Shown piece by piece: positions 1-6,785 of a stretch of DNA of 9,597 bases; positions within the stretch are counted from its first letter, which is position 1; every line of letters starts with the position of its first letter. Both the position numbers and the translations under genes were made by a program. Origin of the DNA: Acetobacteraceae bacterium (lineage in GTDB: Bacteria; Pseudomonadota; Alphaproteobacteria; Acetobacterales; Acetobacteraceae); the NCBI GenBank assembly GCA_947462945.1, contig CANHTE010000018.1:1-9597 (forward strand). Reading direction: 5' to 3'. Below the pieces are notes generated by a model that was not told the DNA's origin, searched no databases, and saw nothing but the letters and a program-made list of their open reading frames with translations.

Positions 1-2
1 GC

Positions 3-1283
3 GCCGCCTGGAACCGCCTGTTCGACGAGACCATGGCCAATATGACGGTGACCGTGAGCCATGAGGAGCTCTCGGTCAGCGCCGCGCTGAACAAGCTCTC
101 CGACAGTGACCGCGCGGTGCGCGAGGCCGCGGCCAAGGGCGTGTCGGAGGCGTTCGGCAGCCGCATCCGCCTGTTCAGCCTGATCACCAACACGCTGGTG
201 AAGGACAAGGAGGTGATGGACAAGTGGCGCAACCACCCCCGCCCCGGCTCCTCCCGCAACCGCGCCAATATGGTGGAGGATGAGGTGGTGGATGCCCTTG
301 TCACCGCCGTGCGTGAGAGTTTTCCCCGACTTTCGCATCGCTACTACACGATGAAGGCGAAGTGGCTGGGCCTTGAGAAGTTGATGCATTGGGACCGCAA
401 CGCGCCGCTGCCGCGCGATACGGATAGCAGCATCCCCTGGCCACAAGCCGTGCGGCAGGTGCGCGCCGCCTATGCCGGCTTCTCACCTGAGATGGAAAAG
501 CTTGCGGCGCCCTTCTTCGACAAGCCCTGGATTGATGCGGCGCTGCGCCCCGGCAAGTCGGGCGGCGCCTTCGCCCACCCCACCGTGCCCGGCGCCCACC
601 CCTATCTGCTGCTGAATTACCATGGCAAGGCGCGGGATGTGATGACGCTGGCCCATGAACTCGGCCATGGCGTGCATCAGCGCCTGGCGGCCGAGCAGGG
701 CTATCTGATGAGCAGCACGCCGCTGACCCTGGCCGAGACCGCCAGCGTCTTTGGCGAGATGCTGACCTTCCGCGCCCTGCTCGACGCGGAAACCGACCCC
801 GCCCGCCGGCGTTTGCTCCTGGCCGGCAAGGTCGAGGACATGCTGAACACCGTGGTGCGCCAGATCGCCTTCTACCGCTTCGAAACGCTGGTGCATGACG
901 AACGTCGGAATGGCGAAATCTCGTCGGAGCGGATCGGCGAGATCTGGATGCAGGTGCAGACCGAAAGCCTCGGCCCCATCTTCGATTTCACGCCGGATTA
1001 CGCCTGTTACTGGGCCTATATCCCGCATTTCGTGCACTCGCCCTTCTACGTCTATGCCTATGCCTTCGGGGATTGCCTCGTGAATGCGCTCTACGGCGTT
1101 TATCGGGACGGCGTGGTGCCGGATTTCGAGGGCAAATACATGGCCATGCTCAAGGCCGGCGGCACGCTGCGCCATCAGGAATTGTTGGCGCCCTTCGGCC
1201 TCGATGCCTCGCGCCCGGATTTCTGGAAGCGCGGGTTGGATGTGATCTCGGGCTTCATTGATGAGTTGGAGCACAGCTCTTGA
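3..1283 (+). CDS. pepF: M3-family oligoendopeptidase (PepF type), 5' end missing
   Basis: Zinc metallopeptidase of the M3 (thimet/oligoendopeptidase F) family, expected to cleave short peptides in the cytoplasm. The frame is already open at the left edge (AAWNRLFDET precedes the first internal ATG at 33), so the window holds only the C-terminal 426 residues of a family usually near 600. The zinc site is visible: HELGH at 654-668 supplies two His ligands and the catalytic Glu, and the Glu codon at 735-737 in TLAETASVFGEM fits the third ligand, about 23 residues downstream. The C-terminal HFVHSPFYVYAYAFGD segment (from 1026) matches the family's conserved His/Tyr substrate-binding region. The stop overlaps the start of the kinase-like gene (TTGA), indicating translational coupling. 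Family assignment is firm; the exact peptide substrates are unknown. Confidence 0.95.
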   Translation, partial: AAWNRLFDETMANMTVTVSHEELSVSAALNKLSDSDRAVREAAAKGVSEAFGSRIRLFSLITNTLVKDKEVMDKWRNHPRPGSSRNRANMVEDEVVDALVTAVRESFPRLSHRYYTMKAKWLGLEKLMHWDRNAPLPRDTDSSIPWPQAVRQVRAAYAGFSPEMEKLAAPFFDKPWIDAALRPGKSGGAFAHPTVPGAHPYLLLNYHGKARDVMTLAHELGHGVHQRLAAEQGYLMSSTPLTLAETASVFGEMLTFRALLDAETDPARRRLLLAGKVEDMLNTVVRQIAFYRFETLVHDERRNGEISSERIGEIWMQVQTESLGPIFDFTPDYACYWAYIPHFVHSPFYVYAYAFGDCLVNALYGVYRDGVVPDFEGKYMAMLKAGGTLRHQELLAPFGLDASRPDFWKRGLDVISGFIDELEHSS

Positions 1284-2647
1284 GCGACCGCGAAAGCTCC
1301 TTCTTCGGTGAAGTGCGGCGCATGGCGCGCACTTCCGGCGCAGTGACCGGCATTGCGGCACGGGTGGCGGGGGAGCGCTTCCTGGGCATCAAGACCAACA
1401 AGGACGCCCATGCCGGCGACCTCAAGGCCATATTGGGCGGGCTGAAAGGCCCGATGATGAAGGTGGCGCAGTTCCTCGCCACCATTCCGGACGCGCTGCC
1501 CGAGGAATACGCGCGCGAACTGGCAACGCTGCAATCCAATGCGCCGCCCATGGGCTGGGCTTTCGTCAACCGCCGCATGGGCACGGAGCTGGGCGGCGAT
1601 TGGCAGAAGAACTTTTCCCAGTTTGGCCGGGAGGCTGCGGCCGCCGCCTCGCTCGGCCAGGTGCATCGGGCGAAGTTGCAGGACGGCACGGAAGTCGCCT
1701 GCAAGCTGCAATACCCCGACATGAATTCCGTGGTGGAGGCGGATCTCAAGCAACTCAAGCTCGGCATGCAGCTCTATCGCAAGATGGACAGCGCGCTGGA
1801 CAATGAGGACGCCTATGCCGAAATTGCCGACCGCCTGCGCGAGGAACTTGATTATACGCGGGAGGCCTCGCACCAGCGCCTCTACAGTCTGATCCTGGCC
1901 GATGAGCCGCGCGTGCATGTGCCCACCCCGATTGACCACCTCACCACCCGCCGCCTGTTGACCATGACCTGGCTGGATGGCGGCTCCATTCTGAAGCGGC
2001 TGGAGGAGGAACCCTCCCTGGAGGAGCGCAATGGCTATGCGGAAGCGCTGTTCGCCGCCTGGTACAAGCCGGTCTATCGCTATGGCGTGATCCATGGCGA
2101 CCCGCATCTGGGCAATTACCAGGTGCGCCAGCCGGGAACCAAAGGCGGCGATGGCGGCATCAGCCTGTTGGATTTCGGCGTGGTTCGCGTCTTTCCGCCC
2201 AGCTTCATCACCGGCGTCATCACCCTTTATGAGGCGGTGCGCGACGGCGATGACGACAAGGCGCATCACGCCTTCGAATCCTGGGGTTTCCGCAACCTCT
2301 CGCGCGAGACGATGCTGGTGCTGAAATCCTGGGCGGATTTTCTCTACGAGCCGCTGCTGGAGGATAAGGTCCGCCTCATCCAGCAATCCGATGACCCGAC
2401 GCATGGCCGCCGCGTGGCGCAAGCCGTGCACGAGGGGTTGAAGCGCACCGGCGGCGTGAAGATCCCGCGCGAATTTCCGCTGATGGATCGCGCGGCGATC
2501 GGCCTGGGCAGCGTGTTCTTCCGCCTGAAGGCCGAGCGCAACTGGCACCGGATGTTCAACGAACTCATCGCCGATTTCAGCGAGGAGAAGCTGGCGGCCC
2601 GCCAGGCGGCCGCCCTGGCCGAGGCACGGGTGCCGGCCTCGCTTTGA
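1280..2647 (+). CDS. ABC1/AarF/UbiB-family atypical kinase-like protein
   Basis: A 455-residue ABC1/UbiB-family protein. Members are atypical kinase-fold ATPases, often linked to ubiquinone synthesis or lipid homeostasis. Motifs in order: KVAQ at residues 61-64 (the family KxGQ motif with Ala for Gly), the Ala-rich loop AAAAASLGQV near 119-128 that replaces the usual Gly-rich loop, VACKLQYP with the likely nucleotide-contacting Lys142, EELDYTREA near 188-196, the catalytic-loop equivalent HGDPHLGN (Asp274) and DFG at 298-300. I see no strong C-terminal membrane anchor, unlike E. coli UbiB. The TTG start is chosen because GGAG at 1268-1271 lies 8 bases upstream and the frame overlaps the peptidase stop; the next in-frame ATG (1322) would remove 14 residues. 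Whether it acts in ubiquinone synthesis is inference, because no ubi genes are nearby. Confidence 0.93.
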   Translation: MSDRESSFFGEVRRMARTSGAVTGIAARVAGERFLGIKTNKDAHAGDLKAILGGLKGPMMKVAQFLATIPDALPEEYARELATLQSNAPPMGWAFVNRRMGTELGGDWQKNFSQFGREAAAAASLGQVHRAKLQDGTEVACKLQYPDMNSVVEADLKQLKLGMQLYRKMDSALDNEDAYAEIADRLREELDYTREASHQRLYSLILADEPRVHVPTPIDHLTTRRLLTMTWLDGGSILKRLEEEPSLEERNGYAEALFAAWYKPVYRYGVIHGDPHLGNYQVRQPGTKGGDGGISLLDFGVVRVFPPSFITGVITLYEAVRDGDDDKAHHAFESWGFRNLSRETMLVLKSWADFLYEPLLEDKVRLIQQSDDPTHGRRVAQAVHEGLKRTGGVKIPREFPLMDRAAIGLGSVFFRLKAERNWHRMFNELIADFSEEKLAARQAAALAEARVPASL

Positions 2648-2978
2648 GCCGGGCCGCCGGGCGGGGGGCGTGCGCTCTCGCCATGGCGCGCCCATGTTCA
2701 TGCCGGTCGCAGCCGGCGTAACTCCTCCCAAAGCCGCAGTGGGCAGGGACCGCTGCTGGTCGCGGCCGTGCCGAACAGCGCCGGCCGCGAACCGATGCCG
2801 AGTGCATGGGCCAGATGACGCGCGAGCTGCTGCTGAACACCACGCGGTTGAACCCCGTATCTCCTGAGAAGTTGAAGTTGGCGAAATACGTGCCCGTGGC
2901 CGCCTGCTGCGGCCGGCAGGCCCACCGGCAGGCCTTGGAGCAATTGCCAGGCCTGCTCGGTCGCGAGGATGGCGCGGT

Positions 2979-3209
2979 TCAGCTCATCCAGCTCATAGGT
3001 GGCGGTGGGGCGCTGAATCGCATGATGCGGATTTCCGCGCCGATCTCGATCCGCAGCGTCCGCAGATCGGTCCGGGTCAGCCCGGCATCGAGGGGTTCGA
3101 TCTGGCGCGCCACCCAAAGGCGCAGTTCCGCCACGCCCGCCCGGGCGGGGCTGAAGGGAAACACGAGGGCGAGGCCCAGCAGAAGGGCGCGGGCAGCTTG
3201 GCAGGTCAT
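2979..3209 (-). pseudogene. Small secreted-protein ORF, probably frameshifted
   Basis: The minus-strand ATG at 3209 has AAGGG 6 bases upstream and opens with a good signal peptide: Arg near the N-terminus, a hydrophobic core (ALLLGLALVFPF) and a SPARAG cleavage-like region near residue 25. The mature part (VAELRLWVARQIEPLDAGLT...) is helical-looking with high GC at third codon positions. It runs into proline-rich nonsense and a TGA after 76 residues. Codon-like sequence continues in another frame (TYELDELNRAILATEQAWQL) right after a C4 run (plus-strand G4 at 3007-3010). One additional C there would join the two frames; the merged ORF would stop at 2698 and encode about 170 residues, though its last part looks poorly coding. 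I do not recognise the family. It may be a pseudogene, a sequencing error or a genuine short protein. Confidence 0.45.
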
Positions 3210-3498
3210 CTCCAGCCCTTGCCCCGGTCACGGGGGGCCTTGCAGCGGGCTCATCGGGAAGTTGCAAGGAATGCGCCATCGCTTTGCCGCTGAGTCGCAG
3301 CGGGCCATACAGGATCGCCCGGAGGCCCGGCCCGGGGCAGCGCGGCATCATCCTCACCCATGTTGGCGCCCCCCTACTCCCTGCCAAAGCTCCATGCCGA
3401 TTGACGCAGGAATTGCCGGTGAGGCGCTGCGTGGCATGCTGCTACTCTCTCAAAGATGCCCGGCCGGGCCTATCGGCCTTCCCAGTCACCCCCTGCTC

Positions 3499-3503
3499 AA
3501 GGA
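3499..3503 (+). promoter_or_regulatory. Shine-Dalgarno site of the cupin gene
   Basis: AAGGA sits 9 bases before the ATG at 3513. This decides the start in favour of 3513 over an in-frame ATG at 3456, whose extra 19 residues (PGRAYRPSQSPPAQG...) look non-coding. Confidence 0.65.
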
Positions 3504-3512
3504 CTCCTCCCG

Positions 3513-4037
3513 ATGTCTGAAACCCTGGCGCCGCTCGTCGTCGTGCAGCCCGATGATGCGCGCTCCTTCTGGCAACCCGTGCCGGCCAACGGCTTCGTGC
3601 GTTGCCTGCTCGCCTCCCGCGAGATCAATGCCGAGACGCCGTTTTCCATGGGCACGCAGCTCGTGGACCCCGGCTGCTTCGTGCGTGAGCACACGCACCC
3701 GGATCATGAGGAGGTGATCTTCGTGCTGGAAGGCCAGGGCGAGGCCTTGCTGAACGGCACGGACAAGGTGCCGATGGCCAAGGGCACCTGCCTTTTCCTC
3801 GGCCGCGGCCGCTTGCATCGTTTTCAGGCCAGCGAAGACGGGCCGATGAGCTTCATGTGGCTGATGATGCCAGGCGGGCTGGAGACCTTCTTCGCCCGCA
3901 TCGGCCGTGAGCGTCAGCCAGGCGACCCGCAGCCGCCCAATTTCCCGCGCCCCCTGGATGTCTTGCAAATCGAGGCCGAGACGGTGTTCGGGGCGCTCCC
4001 TCCCTCAGGGCCGGCCCCTGGAATTCCAGGTTCCTGA
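3513..4037 (+). CDS. Single-domain cupin protein
   Basis: A 174-residue cupin_2-type beta-barrel protein. Cupin motif 1, G(X)5HXH(X)3-4E(X)6G, is matched exactly: Gly54, His60, His62, Glu67 and Gly74. Motif 2 is recognisable as FLGRGRLHRFQ with Gly99 and His102, although the usual Pro and Asn are replaced. The four metal-ligand positions (His60, His62, Glu67, His102) are all present, so it probably binds Fe, Mn or Zn. Such proteins may be dioxygenases, isomerases or small-molecule sensors, and nothing here identifies the substrate. The tail after about residue 135 is proline-rich and ends in PSGPAPGIPGS. It is convergent with the MpaB-like gene, 15 bp apart. Family call firm, function unknown. 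Confidence 0.88.
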   Translation: MSETLAPLVVVQPDDARSFWQPVPANGFVRCLLASREINAETPFSMGTQLVDPGCFVREHTHPDHEEVIFVLEGQGEALLNGTDKVPMAKGTCLFLGRGRLHRFQASEDGPMSFMWLMMPGGLETFFARIGRERQPGDPQPPNFPRPLDVLQIEAETVFGALPPSGPAPGIPGS

Positions 4038-4040
4038 ACC
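4017..4040. repeat. Two abutting palindromes at the 3' end of the cupin gene
   Basis: CCTGGAATTCCAGG (4017-4030) is a perfect 14-bp palindrome. It is followed, sharing two bases, by GGTTC-ct-GAACC (4029-4040). They cover the last cupin codons and stop, and lie just before the convergent MpaB-like stop at 4053. No T tract follows, so I do not call a standard terminator, but the pair could form hairpins in either transcript. Confidence 0.45.
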
Positions 4041-4052
4041 CCGAAAGGCCCC

Positions 4053-4934
4053 TTACCGAAACGCCCAGCGCAAGGTTCGCGCCACCCCCAGCGTCCCCGC
4101 CCGAAGCAGGGGCCGGCCCAGCAGCGGGTTGGGCAGGCCGTGCATCCGGCGCGCCCATTCCGGCAGCAAATCAATGGCGGCCTGGTTGCCCAGCGTTTGC
4201 AGCGGGGCCGCCAGCAGGTCATCGCTCGCTGGCTTCAGCAGAAATTGCCGAACCTCCCGCGTGCGGGCATCGCTGCGCAATTGGGGGCGATAGGCCGCGA
4301 CCAGTCGCTGCGCACCGGCGCGGTCCCGTGGCACGGGCGCGGCGCCCAGCCCTTCGGCCACCTGCGCCATTTCGGCGAAGTAGCGGTCCTGATCCCCTGC
4401 TGACATGCGTGGCTCCACATAGCGGCGCCAGGCGTTGAGGAAGCTCGTCGTCTCGGTCACGTGCACCCAGGCCAGCAGGGCCGGATCATTCGCTTGATAG
4501 GCCGTGCCATCGGGCAGAATGCCGCCCACCTGGCCATGGATGTGGCGCACGCGGGCGATGACGGCGCGCGCCTCCTCCGGCCCGCCATAGGTGGTCAGCG
4601 CGATGAAGCGCGCGGTGCGCCGCAGCCTGCCATGCAGATCCTCACGGAAATTAGAGTGATCCCAGACGCCGGCCAGCACCGCCGGATGCAGCATCTGCAA
4701 CAGCAGAGAGGAAATGCCGCCCACCATCATGGAGGTGACATCACCGTGCACGCGCCACGCCACGGATTTCGGGCCGAACAGCCCGTCCGGCTTGCGCTGC
4801 ACCGGGGCCTCGCCCTTGGCGCGGTCATTGAACAGCGCCACCACCCGGCTGGTGATGGCCCGTTTCAGGGGCTGGGCGGGGCCAGGGGCGCGGGGCGTGT
4901 TTCTGGGCACGCCCCAGATATGGGGCGCGCTCAT
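4053..4934 (-). CDS. MpaB/DUF2236 family oxygenase-like protein
   Basis: A 293-residue protein of the DUF2236 family (MpaB / rubber oxygenase-related), whose characterised members are haem-dependent oxygenases. The family landmarks are visible in order from the 4934 start: WRVHGD (His63), LLLQMLHPAVLAGVWDHSNF (His83), GRLRRTARF, RHIHGQVGG (His131, His133), WVHVTETTSFLNAWRRYVEP (His158) and DQDRYFAEMAQVAEGLG. Some of these His are candidate haem ligands. No signal peptide is evident. The start is uncertain: ATG at 4934 has GAAGGA directly against it, while ATG at 5009 would add 25 residues and overlap the divergent dehydrogenase start by 7 bp. I prefer 4934. The substrate is unknown. Confidence 0.88.
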   Translation of the reverse strand: MSAPHIWGVPRNTPRAPGPAQPLKRAITSRVVALFNDRAKGEAPVQRKPDGLFGPKSVAWRVHGDVTSMMVGGISSLLLQMLHPAVLAGVWDHSNFREDLHGRLRRTARFIALTTYGGPEEARAVIARVRHIHGQVGGILPDGTAYQANDPALLAWVHVTETTSFLNAWRRYVEPRMSAGDQDRYFAEMAQVAEGLGAAPVPRDRAGAQRLVAAYRPQLRSDARTREVRQFLLKPASDDLLAAPLQTLGNQAAIDLLPEWARRMHGLPNPLLGRPLLRAGTLGVARTLRWAFR

Positions 4935-4945
4935 TCCTTCGCCAG

Positions 4946-4973
4946 CAGGGCTTGCGGCGTCAGGGCTTGCGGC
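4946..4973 (+). repeat. 13-bp direct repeat, 15-bp period, in a divergent promoter gap
   Basis: CAGGGCTTGCGGC occurs at 4946-4958 and again at 4961-4973, separated by GT. The pair lies in the 68-bp gap between the preferred MpaB-like start (4934) and the dehydrogenase start (5003). It could be a tandem operator. If the oxygenase gene really starts at 5009, the repeat would instead encode AASPD-AASPA. Confidence 0.6.
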
Positions 4974-5002
4974 CTGGATGCTTTGCCACCATCCCCTTTG
5001 CC

Positions 5003-5689
5003 ATGACATGCAGCGCGCCCATCCCCGCCGTCATCATCGGTGCCACGGGCGGCATCGGCGCTGCCCTGGCCGAGGCGCTGGAGCAACAAGGCCAGATCGT
5101 TTTGCGCCTCGGCCGCCGCAGCACGCCCGCGCTCGATCTGCTGGACGAGGCGAGCATTGCGCGTGCCGCAGCCGAAATCGGCCCCGGGTTGCGGCTGGTG
5201 GTGGATGCCACGGGGCTTTTGCATGACGCGCAGCTCCAGCCGGAGAAAAGCCTCCGTCAGCTGGACCCCGCGCATCTGGCCCGCAGCTTCGCCATCAATG
5301 CCACGGGCCCCGCCTTGTTGATGAAGCATTTCCTGCCCTTGCTGGCACGCGAGGGGCGGTCCGTCTTCGCCACGCTCTCAGCGCGGGTCGGCAGTATCGG
5401 GGATAATCGGCTGGGCGGCTGGGTCAGTTATCGCGCGTCCAAGGCGGCGCTCAATCAAATCCTGCGCACCGCGGCCATTGAGGTTGCGCGCGGCCGCCCT
5501 GAGGCGATTTGCGTGGCGCTGCATCCGGGGACCGTGGAGACCAGCCTCTCCAGCCCCTTCGCCAAGGCGGGGCTGGAGGTGCAGAGCCCCGAACAATCCG
5601 CCGCGCGGCTGCTCGCGGTGATGGCGGCCCTCACCTCCGCGCAGACCGGGCTGTTCTTCGATCATCACGGGAAGCCGATCCCGTTCTGA
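5003..5689 (+). CDS. Short-chain dehydrogenase/reductase (SDR), C-factor-like
   Basis: A 228-residue classical-type SDR that should reduce or oxidise a carbonyl/alcohol with NAD(P)H. The Rossmann signature is IGATGGIG (residues 12-19); LGRRS follows beta-2 with Arg38/39, which suggests NADP(H) preference. DATG (68-71) stands where NNAG is usual. Active-site residues are Asn99 (INATGP), Ser126 (LSARVGS), Tyr143 and Lys147 (YRASKAAL). HPGTVETSLSSPF (174-186) is the post-catalytic loop typical of CsgA/C-factor-like SDRs. ATG at 5003 is chosen because the fold begins directly (IPAVIIGATGG); no strong Shine-Dalgarno precedes it. It diverges from the MpaB-like gene and converges, 4 bp apart, on the 342-residue gene. 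Substrate not predictable. Confidence 0.92.
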   Translation: MTCSAPIPAVIIGATGGIGAALAEALEQQGQIVLRLGRRSTPALDLLDEASIARAAAEIGPGLRLVVDATGLLHDAQLQPEKSLRQLDPAHLARSFAINATGPALLMKHFLPLLAREGRSVFATLSARVGSIGDNRLGGWVSYRASKAALNQILRTAAIEVARGRPEAICVALHPGTVETSLSSPFAKAGLEVQSPEQSAARLLAVMAALTSAQTGLFFDHHGKPIPF

Positions 5690-5693
5690 ACTT

Positions 5694-6722
5694 TCACCCT
5701 TCCAATTGGGCCAATTCCCGTTCCAGCGCCGCAGCCTCGACACGCAGTTGAGCGATATGCGCGTCTCTCTGGGTTTCCTCCGCCTCGGACTTGATCTTCC
5801 AATTGAAGGTGGTGCTGATTTCCTGGCGCTTGCGGCGAATCAGGTCCCGCAGATCGGCGCAGCGGGCCAGGCGTTCGCGCGGATCACCCTGTTTGACCAA
5901 GGGGGGCTGCGCGGCCTGACCCGGCGGCGGGGGGTGCAAAGGGGAAGGGGAGCCTTTGGCCCGCGCCTCATCGGGCGCGGCACCGTGGGGCGCGATGCCT
6001 TCCTGGAAGTCCGGCCAGAGGGCGCCACTGGCCGCCAACCGGCGAAAGGCCTTGATCAGGCGTGACCAGCGCAGCGCGATCTGCGGCTCGCCGGCCTTGT
6101 TGCGCTGATCTGCGCCCGGTAGCGACCACTTCCTGTTCTCGCGCGGCTCCGCGGTTGTGCGGCGAAAGGCGCACCCGGCCTGCGGCCCATATTCCGCCGT
6201 CAGAAAATCGGCCACGTCGGTGAGCGCAGCATCCCGGGACAGGGCACGGCGGTGCTGGCGCCAACCCGACATGACGTCCCGCGCATGGCGCCGGGCCTCA
6301 ATCCGATCCATGGCACGCAGGCTGAAGACCTCAGCGACCCAGTCCCAGCCCCAGGCCAGGTGATAGCCCGTCCAATACGCGGCCTCACCCAGCCAATGAA
6401 GATGGCGGCGCAGGCGAAACACGGCCCAGGCCGGCATGACCATCGCCAGGATCCCGGCCGGCACGCCCGCCTGCCCCGCCAGCATGAGCAAGCCGAGCAC
6501 GGGCATGGCGGCCAGCAATGCGACATCCACGGCGATGGTCAGCAGGGGCGCCAGCTTCCCGCGCAAGCGGTGCGGCGCGCCCCGTTGCTGGGCGAGCAAC
6601 GCCCGCGAGCGCTCAAGCAGGGCGCGAGCCTCGGGCCGCTCATCCGCCAATCCGCTGCGTTCAAGCTGCGCGATCAGAAGGCGCAATTCCTTCAATGAGT
6701 GCGCGCGGCGTGTGACCGACAC
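5694..6722 (-). CDS. Unrecognised membrane/coiled-coil protein next to LemA
   Basis: A 342-residue protein of no family I recognise. The GTG start at 6722 is chosen because GGAGG lies 5 bases upstream. Residues 1-50 are charged and helical (KELRLLIAQLERSG, ALLERSRALLAQQR). Residues about 58-82 and 85-103 are hydrophobic and look like a membrane hairpin. An aromatic-rich stretch follows (HLHWLGEAAYWTGYHLAWGWDW, about 107-128). The middle is basic; residues about 258-275 are Pro-rich with PPPP. The C-terminal 60 residues (from PRERLARCADLRDLIRRKRQ onward) form a likely coiled coil rich in E, R, A and L. It is 63 bp downstream of lemA on the same strand and probably co-transcribed. A membrane scaffold or LemA partner is inference only. 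Confidence 0.8.
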   Translation of the reverse strand: MSVTRRAHSLKELRLLIAQLERSGLADERPEARALLERSRALLAQQRGAPHRLRGKLAPLLTIAVDVALLAAMPVLGLLMLAGQAGVPAGILAMVMPAWAVFRLRRHLHWLGEAAYWTGYHLAWGWDWVAEVFSLRAMDRIEARRHARDVMSGWRQHRRALSRDAALTDVADFLTAEYGPQAGCAFRRTTAEPRENRKWSLPGADQRNKAGEPQIALRWSRLIKAFRRLAASGALWPDFQEGIAPHGAAPDEARAKGSPSPLHPPPPGQAAQPPLVKQGDPRERLARCADLRDLIRRKRQEISTTFNWKIKSEAEETQRDAHIAQLRVEAAALERELAQLEG

Positions 6723-6727
6723 GTGAT

Positions 6728-6753
6728 CCTCCGGCTGGCTGTCAGGCCGCCGG
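6728..6753 (-). promoter_or_regulatory. RBS and overlapping hairpin before the 342-residue gene
   Basis: On the minus strand GGAGG (6732-6728) precedes the GTG start by 5 bases. A stem TCCGGC/GCCGGA (6730-6735 with 6749-6754) overlaps the 5' half of this site. It could modulate translation, but the stem is only 6 bp and may be chance in GC-rich DNA. Confidence 0.4.
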
Positions 6754-6785
6754 AAGGGGATGGCACAAAAAGTGTAATCGTTCGG

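Larger units (their letters stand above)
2648..3512. other. Gene-poor region with eroded coding-like sequence
   Basis: Between the kinase-like gene and the cupin there is no intact recognisable gene. The minus strand holds the broken secreted-protein ORF (2979-3209) and then frame-switching sequence down to about 2700. At 2823-2894, in the same minus frame as that ORF but beyond its stop, the translation GTYFANFNFSGDTGFNRVVF followed by a Ser run has good codon bias and looks like a fragment of an extracellular beta-rich protein. Positions 3210-3512 hold only the cupin upstream region, with no promoter I can assign confidently. No intrinsic terminator with a T tract is visible after 2647. Confidence 0.5.

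Noticed and set aside
483..1361. Open minus-strand frame antisense to the peptidase
   Set aside because: Same shadow effect; the plus strand has the HELGH zinc site and family motifs.
1175..2731. Long open frame on the minus strand, antisense to the kinase-like gene
   Set aside because: The antisense strand of GC-rich genes stays open by codon bias; its translation is His/Gln/Arg/Gly-rich with no domain, and the plus strand carries clear ABC1 motifs.
2806..3717. Plus-strand open frame of about 300 codons across the gene-poor region
   Set aside because: Arg/Ser/Pro-rich translation, runs into the cupin gene in the wrong frame, and has no recognisable motif.
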